Assembly (NCBI GenBank): GCA_001603055.1 | Contig: LVAZ01000058.1 | Span: 1-11,270, forward strand | Origin: Victivallales bacterium Lenti_02 | Lineage (GTDB): Bacteria; Verrucomicrobiota; Lentisphaeria; Oligosphaerales; Lenti-02 | DNA: 11,270 bases | Reading direction: 5' to 3' | Part shown: positions 5,882-11,270 of the stretch, in pieces | Numbering within the stretch: the first letter of the stretch is position 1 | Layout: each line of letters opens with the position of its first letter | Notes under the pieces: model-generated | What the model saw: the letters and a program-made list of their open reading frames with translations, nothing else | Databases searched by the model: none | Told to the model about the DNA's origin: nothing | Made by a program: the position numbers and the translations under genes

Positions 5882-6332
5882 CGACCTGGGAAATAGGCGG
5901 TCTTGCCATCGGCAGGAGTTCGCCAATCCTGGAGTTTGGTGGATATCAGTCTTGGTATTCGAGCCCTCGCCAGAGGGCGGCATATCGGTCCTTGGCCGTC
6001 AGCCCAAGGAGGTGCCCCCCATGCGCGGGCTCGACGCCCTTGCGGTATATGTCGCCTCCCTGCGGGGGCTCGGAATCAGTGGGAATGGCAAGGTTGCGAC
6101 CCGTTTTGGTTGGCCGAGAGGCCGGGCGAGGGCAAGCCTCGCCCCTACAGGCTACGATATTCCGCCCACCGGGGGTGGGCTCAAGACCTTGCGACCGAGC
6201 CGCCTTCCGTTCCCGTGCTGCAACGGCAAGCTCGATGCGACGGGAACCTCGCCTCCGGCTCGAACAACTCCAGCCGTTGCCTTCTCCCAGCATTCAATGT
6301 CGATTTTTCCCCGTCCAAAGGAGACCCCAGCG
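5882..6332 (+). repeat. Repeat-rich spacer between attenuator 2 and the truncated ilvB; no gene seen
   Basis: The matching spacer in copy 1 is 51 nt; here it is 451 nt, so about 400 nt were gained. The stretch holds several palindromes: GCCCTC-GCCA-GAGGGC at 5963-5978, TCCTTGG/CCAAGGA near 5989-6010, an imperfect long inverted repeat between 5971-5985 and 6047-6062, the REP-like hairpin at 6124-6144, and GCCCACC-GGG-GGTGGGC at 6164-6180. CTGGGA near 5886 and TCCCAG near 6286 are a short inverted pair at its edges. Reading frames here lack ribosome sites and recognisable domains. A miniature mobile element or a nest of intergenic repeats is likely. Confidence 0.55.
6101..6151 (+). repeat. REP-like dispersed palindromic repeat, copy A
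   Basis: GGGCGAGG (6124-6131) and CCTCGCCC (6137-6144) form a perfect 8-bp stem with loop GCAAG. The flanks (CCCGTT..GGTTGGC before, CCTAC after) also match the copy at 11181-11230, so the repeat unit is close to 50 bp with a few differences. Confidence 0.7.
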
Positions 6333-6908
6333 ATGCCCCAAACCAATGAACGTCCGTCCCGTCCCAATCCCCCCTTGACGGGGGCCGAGATCGTGGTCCG
6401 CGCCCTCGAACGCGAGGGTGTCGAGGTGGTCTTCGCCTATCCCGGAGCCGCCACCATGGCGATCCACCAATGCCTGACCGCCTCGCCCATCCGCGTCATC
6501 CTGCCCCGGCACGAGCAGGGAGGGGCCCTGGCCGCCGCCGGCTACGCCCGCGCCGGCGGGCGGACCGGAGTCTGCATGGCCACCAGCGGCCCAGGCGCCA
6601 CCAATCTCCTCACCGGCATCGCCGATGCGTTCGCCGATTCCGTGCCCCTCGTCGTCCTCACCGGCCAGGTCCACCAGCGTCTGCTCGGCAAGAACGCCTT
6701 CCAGGAGGTCGATATGGTCGGCGTCACCCGGCCGGTGACGAAGCACGGGTTCCTGGTGCTCGACGTGGCCGACCTGGCCCGGACGGTCGCCGAGGCGTTC
6801 TTCATTGCCCGCACCGGCCGTCCCGGCCCGGTGCTGATCGATTTGCCGAAGGATGTGCAACTGGCAAGCTGCGTTCCCGTCTTCGCGCCCGCCCGCGCGG
6901 TTTCGTGA
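6333..6908 (+). CDS. Truncated second acetolactate synthase: N-terminal TPP-binding (PYR) domain only
   Basis: 191 residues, close to three quarters identical to residues 20-190 of the upstream IlvB. It keeps the catalytic Glu61 in LPRHEQGG, CMATSGPGATNL and GRPGPVLIDLPKDVQ, then leaves the alignment after SCVPVF and stops at PARAVS. The central and PP domains, hence the FAD site and the GDG..NN diphosphate site, are absent, so it cannot be an acetolactate synthase alone. The active site of this family is built between the PYR domain of one chain and the PP domain of another. AAAGGAGA lies 9 nt before the ATG, as in copy 1. There is no frameshift or internal stop. Most differences from copy 1 look conservative or synonymous, suggesting long divergence before a recent truncation. 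It could be a remnant or a small partner protein. The stop is 8 nt from a convergent terminator. Confidence 0.8.
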   Translation: MPQTNERPSRPNPPLTGAEIVVRALEREGVEVVFAYPGAATMAIHQCLTASPIRVILPRHEQGGALAAAGYARAGGRTGVCMATSGPGATNLLTGIADAFADSVPLVVLTGQVHQRLLGKNAFQEVDMVGVTRPVTKHGFLVLDVADLARTVAEAFFIARTGRPGPVLIDLPKDVQLASCVPVFAPARAVS

Positions 6909-6915
6909 CGGGAGC

Positions 6916-6952
6916 AAAAAAACGCCCCGTCCGGCGGGTGCGGGACGGGGCG
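6916..6952 (-). terminator. Intrinsic terminator of the sugar ABC operon
   Basis: On the minus strand CGCCCCGTCC (6952-6943) and GGACGGGGCG (6932-6923) form a perfect 10-bp stem with a 10-nt loop, followed by seven U (6922-6916). It starts 20 nt past the binding-protein stop. On the plus strand the stem has no T-run directly after it, so it serves mainly the minus-strand operon. Confidence 0.9.
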
Positions 6953-6972
6953 GGGAGGTTTTCCGCGACGGC

Positions 6973-7965
6973 CTAGTAGATGGCGTCGGGGAAGTAGTAG
7001 TTCTTGGCGTTCTCGGGGGTGACCAATTCGCAGTCGATGATCAGGTGGCGGGGCATGAACTCGCTGACCTGCTTGCTCTTGCCGTCGCGCATCGAGGCCA
7101 CGGCGAGGTGGACGCCTGCGGCGATCATGCTCGGCGAGTAGGTGATGTTGGCCGGATACATGGGATCGCCGTCCATCACCTTCTTGATGATCTCCTTCAT
7201 GCCCGCGCCGCCGAGAATCCACATTTCCTTCTCGCGGCCGGCCTCGCGGATGGCCTGCTCGCAGCCGACGGCCATGTCGTCGTCGGAGGCCCAGACCGCG
7301 TCGATCTGCTTGTGCTGGGCGAGGAAGGCCTGCATGCATTCGAGGGCCTTGGAGCGGTTCCACATGCCGGGCAGGGTGCCGAGCACCTCGATGCCGGCCG
7401 CGTTGAAGACTTCCATGGCCGCCTCGTAGCGCAGGGTGTCCACCGTGCAGGGGATGCCGCGCAGGATGACGATCTTGCCCTTGCCGCCGAGCTTCTTCAC
7501 CATCAATTCGGCGGACATGCGCCCGAAGGCCCGGTTGTCGCCCTCGAGGAAGATGTCGGCGACCGGCTTGGTGAAGCCGCGGTCCACGTTGACGATGTAG
7601 ATGCCGCGCTGGCTGGCGCGCTCGGCCACGTCGGTGAGAGGCGCGCTCTCGGTGGCGAGGATCACCAGGGCGTCGATGCCCTGGGTCATCATGTCCTCGA
7701 TGTCGCTCACCTGGCGGTCGGGGCCGTCGGCGGTGGAGTAGACCCACTCGATGTTGGGGTAGAGGGCCATGGCCCGCTGGGCCCACCAGCCGATGCCCGC
7801 CGTCCAGCCGTGGGTGGCGGCGGGGACGGAGACGCCGATCTTGACCCGGGTGGCCGGAGCGACGTCGCGGTCGAAGGCGTAGCTCTGCGGTTTGCCGCAG
7901 CCCGCCAGGGCAGCCAGACCCAGGGAGAGAAGCGCCATGCCGACCAGTTTCGGGAATCGTTTCAT
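6973..7965 (-). CDS. CUT2-type sugar ABC transporter, substrate-binding lipoprotein
   Basis: 330 residues. The signal sequence (1-22) ends in lipobox LAGC, with Cys23 as the lipidated residue, so the protein is anchored to a membrane on the periplasmic side. The mature part is a periplasmic-binding-protein type I fold of the RbsB kind: VKIGVSVPAATHGW (41-54) as first strand, GIDALVILA (96-104), GIYIVNVDRG (121-130), EGDNRAFGRMSAE (141-153), KIVILRG (164-170) and IDAVWASDDDMAVGCEQAI (221-239), equivalent to the DE-MALG segment of RbsB. Such proteins bind ribose, xylose, galactose or related polyols; the ligand cannot be told from the sequence. GAGG lies about 9 nt before the start. It is last in the operon, 95 nt after the permease, with a hairpin in that gap that could separate mRNA levels. 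Confidence 0.9.
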   Translation of the reverse strand: MKRFPKLVGMALLSLGLAALAGCGKPQSYAFDRDVAPATRVKIGVSVPAATHGWTAGIGWWAQRAMALYPNIEWVYSTADGPDRQVSDIEDMMTQGIDALVILATESAPLTDVAERASQRGIYIVNVDRGFTKPVADIFLEGDNRAFGRMSAELMVKKLGGKGKIVILRGIPCTVDTLRYEAAMEVFNAAGIEVLGTLPGMWNRSKALECMQAFLAQHKQIDAVWASDDDMAVGCEQAIREAGREKEMWILGGAGMKEIIKKVMDGDPMYPANITYSPSMIAAGVHLAVASMRDGKSKQVSEFMPRHLIIDCELVTPENAKNYYFPDAIY

Positions 7966-8036
7966 TGTGCGTTACCTCTTGTTGCTCGTTACCAAGGGGG
8001 GAATGTCCCCGACCACACGAACCATACACTCCCGGA

Positions 8037-8053
8037 CCGGGCGCCGCGCCCGG
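8037..8053 (-). other. GC-rich hairpin between permease and binding-protein genes
   Basis: CCGGGCG and CGCCCGG form a 7-bp stem with a 3-nt loop just after the permease stop; a smaller GGGGA-CAT-TCCCC hairpin (8001-8013 region) follows. There is no T-run, so it is not a terminator. Such hairpins between transporter genes often protect upstream RNA or limit readthrough. Confidence 0.5.
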
Positions 8054-8060
8054 CGGGATG

Positions 8061-9209
8061 CTATTCCTCGCCGCCGGGGCGGCGCTGCACCAGGACGGCG
8101 GTGACGATGATGAGACCCTTCACCAACCCCTGGAGATAGGTGGAGACCTGAAGCAGGTTGATCATGTTGCTCACGACTCCCAGAATCAGCACGCCGATGA
8201 CCGTGCCGACGATGGTCCCCTTGCCGCCCACCATGCTGGTACCGCCGATCACCACCGCCGCGATCACGTCCAGCTCGAAATACAGCCCCGTGCTCGAACT
8301 GCTCACCGAATTCATCCGCGAGGCCACCAGCAGGGCGGCGACCCCGGTCAGGAAGCCGATCAGCACATAGGTCAGCAGCTTGATCCGCTCGACGTTGATG
8401 GCCGAATACACCGCCGCCCGCTCGTTGCAGCCCACCGCCACCACGTAGCGCCCGTAGCGGGTCCGCGTGAGCAGAATGTGGGACAGCACCGCGAACAGCA
8501 CAAACAGCACCACCGGCCAGGGAATGAGCAGGGGAATCGGCAGGCTCCCGGCACGGGCGAGGTTGGTGCCCGGAATCGGAATGCCGCCGGCCCCGATCAC
8601 CTTGAACAGGTCCGGGCTCTGGCTGCGCAGTTCGCCGCCGTTGGCCAGAACCAGGACCAGCGAGCGATAGGCGGCCAGCCCGCCCAGCGTGGCGATGAAG
8701 GACGCCAGCCGCCCCTTGGTCACCAGCAGACCCGTGATCCAGCCCGCCAGCAGGCCCGCCAGCAGGGCCGCGACGAAGGCGGCGGCCACGCCGAAGCCCT
8801 CGCTGCCCCCCACGCCGCAGGCCAGAAACAGCCGCGCCAGACCGTAGCGGACCGCGCCGCAGGGCGGGGCCAGGGATTGCTCGACGGCGGCCTGATAGCG
8901 GGAGACCAGAGCGGCCGCGTCGATGGCCGTGTTCATCACCACGATGCTCAGCCCGCCCCCGAAGGCCACCACCGAGCCGACCGAGAGGTCGATCCCGCCG
9001 AGGATGATGACGAAGGTCATGCCCAGGGCGATGATGCCCCAGAACGAGGACTGGCGCAGCACGTTCAGCACGTTTTCCCCGCGCAGGAAGGCCGGATTCA
9101 TGGAGGCGGTGATGGCCACCAGAATCACCAGCGCCAGCAGCGCCCCGGTCCAGGGGGGCAGGGCCAGCCATTGGCGGTGCAGGGAGGCGAGGCGTTGGCG
9201 TACACTCAT
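8061..9209 (-). CDS. CUT2-type sugar ABC transporter, permease
   Basis: 382 residues with many hydrophobic helices: about 19-36, 54-70, 74-92, 140-163, 168-190, 228-247, 278-297, 311-325 and 330-375. It is an inner-membrane protein. The motif ALGMTFVIILGGIDLSVGS (61-79) is the signature of RbsC/XylH-type permeases. VAVGCNERAAVYSAINVERIK (257-277) is the coupling loop that contacts the ATPase, and IGGTSMVGGKGT (321-332) is also typical. RbsC-like proteins usually have about 320-340 residues. The excess lies mainly at 94-139, a polar stretch with three prolines or cysteines (PPC at 115-117) placed between helices. The ATG overlaps the ATPase stop in ATGA, so translation is probably coupled and the two proteins made in step. 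A longer in-frame reading upstream is a shadow of the ATPase gene. Confidence 0.9.
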   Translation of the reverse strand: MSVRQRLASLHRQWLALPPWTGALLALVILVAITASMNPAFLRGENVLNVLRQSSFWGIIALGMTFVIILGGIDLSVGSVVAFGGGLSIVVMNTAIDAAALVSRYQAAVEQSLAPPCGAVRYGLARLFLACGVGGSEGFGVAAAFVAALLAGLLAGWITGLLVTKGRLASFIATLGGLAAYRSLVLVLANGGELRSQSPDLFKVIGAGGIPIPGTNLARAGSLPIPLLIPWPVVLFVLFAVLSHILLTRTRYGRYVVAVGCNERAAVYSAINVERIKLLTYVLIGFLTGVAALLVASRMNSVSSSSTGLYFELDVIAAVVIGGTSMVGGKGTIVGTVIGVLILGVVSNMINLLQVSTYLQGLVKGLIIVTAVLVQRRPGGEE

Positions 9210-10732
9210 GGCTGCTGAATGGTCTCCGTTCTCTCGACCCCCGCCGCCACCCGCATGACGTCGCGGTCCGTCGCGGTGGTGCCGTCGAGCACGCCCCGCA
9301 GCTCGCCGTCGCGCATGACCGCGATCCGGTGGCAGAGGCCGAGCAGTTCGTTGATTTCGGAAGAGATGACCAGGCAGATCATGCCCTCGGCGGTCAGCCG
9401 GTGGATCAGCCGGTAGATTTCGGCCTTGGCCCCCACGTCGATGCCGCGGGTCGGCTCGTCGAGAATCAGCACCTGCGGCTTGGTGTCGAGCCACTTGGCC
9501 AGGGCGACCTTCTGCTGGTTGCCGCCGCTGAGGGTGGCGATGTCCTCGCCCAGCCGGCCGATCCGGGTGCCCAGATCGCGCACATGGCGCTCGGCGGCGG
9601 CGCGCTCCTCGCCGGGGTGGACCAGCAGCCCGCTGTAGGCGCGGAGATTGGCCAGGGTCGTGTTCTCGGTGATGTTCATGCCCAGCACCAGGCCGGTGCC
9701 CCGGCGGTCCTCGGACAGATAGGCGATGCCTTCGGCGACCGCCTCGCGCGGATTCCGCGCGTGGACTTCGCGGCCCTTCACCGTCACGCTGCCCGCCGTG
9801 CGTTTCCGCAACCCGGCGATGGCCTCGCCCAATTCGGTGCGCCCCGCCCCGATCAGCCCGGCGAAACCGAAGATTTCGCCCTGGCGGACGGCGAAGGAGA
9901 CCTGGTCCACCCGGCCGGGCACGGTGATGTCCCTGGCCGCGAAGACGATTTCCTCGCCCGCCGGGGGCCGTTCCGGGAACTGGTCGCTCATCTCGCGGCC
10001 CACCATCTGGTTCGCCAGGTCGTGCTCGGTGACGCCGGCCAGCGAGTCGTAGGTGTGGACCACGGCCCCGTCCCGCAGCACGGTCACCCGGTCGCAGATG
10101 GTCAGCACCTCGGGGAGAATATGGGAAATGTAGATGATCGCCGCGCCCCGTCGGCGCAGATCGCGGATCAGCGTCATCAGCAGGCCCACCTCGTGCTGGG
10201 TCAGCACGGCGGTCGGCTCGTCCATGATGAGCACCTCCGCCTGATGGGACAGAGCCTTGGCGATTTCCACCATCTGCTGCTCGGCGATGGAAAGATGCTT
10301 CACCAGCCGCCGGGGATCGATCCGGCAGCCGATGCCGTCGAGCAGCTCGCGGGCCTTCGCCTCCATCTGCGCCCGCCGGATCAGACCGCCCGCCACGGGC
10401 TCGTGCCCGAGCAGGATATTCTCGGCCACCGACAGCTCGCCCACCACGTTCAGCTCCTGGTGGATCATCGAGATGCCCCGCCGCTGGGCGTCCGCCGGAC
10501 CGTTCAGCCGCACCGGCTCGCCGCGCAGCAGCAGCTCCCCCGTGCTCGGCGTCTTCACCCCGCAGAGAATCCGCATCAAGGTCGATTTCCCCGCCCCGTT
10601 CTCGCCGATCAGCCCATGCACCTCGCCCGGACGGAAGGCGATGCTCACATCGTCCAGGGCGCGCACGCTGGGGAAGTCCTTGGTGATGGACTTCATCTCG
10701 ACCAGGGGGAGTGCGGGCGTAGGTTCGCTCAT
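9206..10732 (-). CDS. CUT2-type sugar ABC transporter, double ATPase (RbsA/MglA-like)
   Basis: 508 residues with two nucleotide-binding domains. The first has Walker A GENGAGKST (43-51), the degenerate signature LSIAEQQ (147-153) usual in this family, Walker B VLIMDEPTA (Asp171, Glu172) and His204 in YISH. The second has a degenerate Walker A GLIGAGRTE (292-300), an intact signature LSGGNQQK (401-408), Walker B VLILDEPTRG (Asp425, Glu426) and SSE in place of the switch His. This asymmetry is normal for RbsA/MglA/XylG, where one site hydrolyses ATP. It powers import by the membrane permease from the cytoplasmic side. The start at 10732 is chosen because GGAA lies 5 nt upstream and the protein then begins just before the first strand. 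An in-frame ATG at 10783 would place 17 extra residues across the candidate promoter. First gene of the operon. Confidence 0.95.
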   Translation of the reverse strand: MSEPTPALPLVEMKSITKDFPSVRALDDVSIAFRPGEVHGLIGENGAGKSTLMRILCGVKTPSTGELLLRGEPVRLNGPADAQRRGISMIHQELNVVGELSVAENILLGHEPVAGGLIRRAQMEAKARELLDGIGCRIDPRRLVKHLSIAEQQMVEIAKALSHQAEVLIMDEPTAVLTQHEVGLLMTLIRDLRRRGAAIIYISHILPEVLTICDRVTVLRDGAVVHTYDSLAGVTEHDLANQMVGREMSDQFPERPPAGEEIVFAARDITVPGRVDQVSFAVRQGEIFGFAGLIGAGRTELGEAIAGLRKRTAGSVTVKGREVHARNPREAVAEGIAYLSEDRRGTGLVLGMNITENTTLANLRAYSGLLVHPGEERAAAERHVRDLGTRIGRLGEDIATLSGGNQQKVALAKWLDTKPQVLILDEPTRGIDVGAKAEIYRLIHRLTAEGMICLVISSEINELLGLCHRIAVMRDGELRGVLDGTTATDRDVMRVAAGVERTETIQQP

Positions 10733-10766
10733 CTCGTTTCCGGACCGGCTGCAACGGGGGATTCTA

Positions 10767-10781
10767 GCGGTTGGGAACCGC
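10767..10781 (-). promoter_or_regulatory. Perfect inverted repeat at the sugar operon promoter; candidate operator
   Basis: GCGGTT and AACCGC flank a GGG centre (6 bp each side), just downstream of the candidate -10 at 10782-10787 and upstream of the ribosome site. The position suits a LacI- or ROK-type repressor, or a 5' hairpin in the mRNA. No regulator is visible in the window. Confidence 0.4.
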
Positions 10782-10809
10782 AATATACGCCCGCCCCGCC
10801 ACTTTCAAA
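10782..10809 (-). promoter_or_regulatory. Candidate promoter of the sugar ABC operon
   Basis: On the minus strand TATATT (10787-10782) is preceded by TTTGAA with a 16-nt spacer or TTGAAA with 15. TAGAAT (10766-10761) is another possible -10 but has no good -35. Confidence 0.4.
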
Positions 10810-10954
10810 GCCGCCCGCCGCCGCTCATTCCCCGCCCCCGAGCAGCAGGAAGACGCCCCCCCGGGGACGCAGTCCGAGACGGTGGCGGAAAACGCATTGG
10901 CCTTGTCGCTCACCCACGGGAATGCGGAATGCCCGGTTAACTCACGGAGAACCC

Positions 10955-11074
10955 TGAACTTTGAACTCTGAACTCCGGGAAGTTTTCCTCTCCGTGCCTC
11001 CGTGCCTCCGTGAGAGAAAGAAACCCTCCCGGCTTTCCTCCACTGCGTCCACTTTTCCCGTCCACTGTGTCCAC
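10955..11074. repeat. Cluster of three short tandem or spaced repeats
   Basis: TGAACTT-TGAACTC-TGAACTC occupies 10955-10975. CTCCGTG then CCTCCGTG twice occupies 10990-11012, flanked by CTCT and AGAG. GTCCAC appears at 11047-11052, 11060-11065 and 11069-11074. Each is spaced and simple, and together they give the low-complexity look of this stretch. Confidence 0.7.
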
Positions 11075-11180
11075 CGGCCACCGGGCACCCGTCCTCTTCC
11101 CCCGACTCCGAGCTCTGAACAAGAACGATGTGTCGCCCCTGCGGGGCTTGAATGCCAAAACCCAGGTTCGGGCATTCGTC

Positions 11181-11230
11181 CCGTTCGGTTGGCGAGGGGC
11201 CGGGCGAGGGCAAGCCTCGCCCCTACGGGT
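11181..11230 (+). repeat. REP-like dispersed palindromic repeat, copy B
   Basis: GGGCGAGG (11202-11209), loop GCAAG, CCTCGCCC (11215-11222): stem and loop identical to copy A at 6101-6151. The 5' flank GGTTGGC and the 3' CCTAC are also shared. Both copies have the same orientation and lie in non-coding DNA. Confidence 0.7.
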
Positions 11231-11270
11231 TACACATCCACGGCAACGCCACCGTCCCGCCGCCGCCGGG

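Larger units (their letters stand above)
10810..11270. other. Non-coding stretch with several short repeat families; no gene seen
   Basis: No frame here has both a ribosome site and recognisable protein content. The stretch contains three 7-nt units TGAACT(T/C) (10955-10975), three CCTCCGTG-type units (10990-11012), three GTCCAC (11047, 11060, 11069), GCCCC-TGC-GGGGC (11135-11147), GAATGCC/GGCATTC (11150-11177) and the second REP-like copy (11181-11230). Confidence 0.65.

Noticed and set aside
5805..6332. N-terminal extension of the truncated ilvB back into the attenuator
   Set aside because: It passes through a terminator and palindromic repeats; the ATG at 6333 has the same ribosome site and context as ilvB copy 1.
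8037..8053. A terminator between permease and binding-protein genes
   Set aside because: The hairpin is not followed by a T-run on the minus strand, and the strong terminator lies after the last gene.
9210..10754. Upstream extension of the permease to nearly 900 residues (a fused ATPase-permease)
   Set aside because: The extension is an out-of-frame shadow of the ATPase gene; the real permease start is the ATG overlapping the ATPase stop.
10950..11075. A CRISPR array
   Set aside because: The repeated units are only 6-8 nt long and occur three times each, with no regular spacers and no cas genes.
10764..11213. Minus-strand frame with HGGTEARRG-like text
   Set aside because: It is the translation of the CCTCCGTG and related repeats, a familiar source of false proteins, and it lacks a ribosome site.

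Overview
The window is GC-rich and carries several PVC-superphylum hallmarks. The clearest is a short pseudopilin-like protein with the FTLIELLVVIAIIAILA helix and a C-terminal H-x9-DG motif, a class expanded in Lentisphaerota, Planctomycetota and Verrucomicrobiota. A secreted protein resembling the N-terminal domain of heparinase II/III-type enzymes and the intergenic repeat types fit too. My best guess is Lentisphaerota; this is inference from motifs, not a database result.

Layout. (1) 1-582, minus: N-terminal part of a secreted, probably polysaccharide-acting protein. (2) 685-1239, plus: DJ-1/PfpI-family protein, meeting a minus-strand pseudopilin gene (1246-1878) tail to tail with 6 bp between them. 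(3) 2147-3712, plus: D-3-phosphoglycerate dehydrogenase (serA) with a C-terminal ACT domain. (4) 3715-5710, plus: a promoter, a 23-codon leader peptide rich in Ile/Val/Leu, a GC hairpin, an intrinsic terminator and the full acetolactate synthase large subunit (ilvB). This looks like a ribosome-mediated transcription attenuator. (5) 5737-6908, plus: the same leader/hairpin/terminator unit again, then a 451-nt repeat-rich spacer and a second, truncated ilvB that stops after the N-terminal TPP (PYR) domain. (6) 6916-10732, minus: a CUT2 (ribose/galactose-type) sugar ABC operon in the order ATPase, permease, lipoprotein binding protein, ending in a strong terminator that abuts the truncated ilvB. 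(7) 10733-11270: promoter region followed by a non-coding stretch packed with short repeats.

How the parts work together. serA and ilvB place serine and branched-chain amino-acid synthesis side by side. ilvB has its own promoter and a leader whose Ile, Val and Leu codons could sense the pathway's end products. The two attenuator copies have 23-codon leaders of identical length. They share a GAAG-capped hairpin in which the two differences within the stems keep pairing through G-U wobbles, and both have 13-14 bp terminators. No ilvN (regulatory subunit) or ilvC lies in the window. The most notable system is this duplicated leader-ilvB unit in a lineage where such attenuation is, to my knowledge, little described, together with the PYR-only ilvB remnant.
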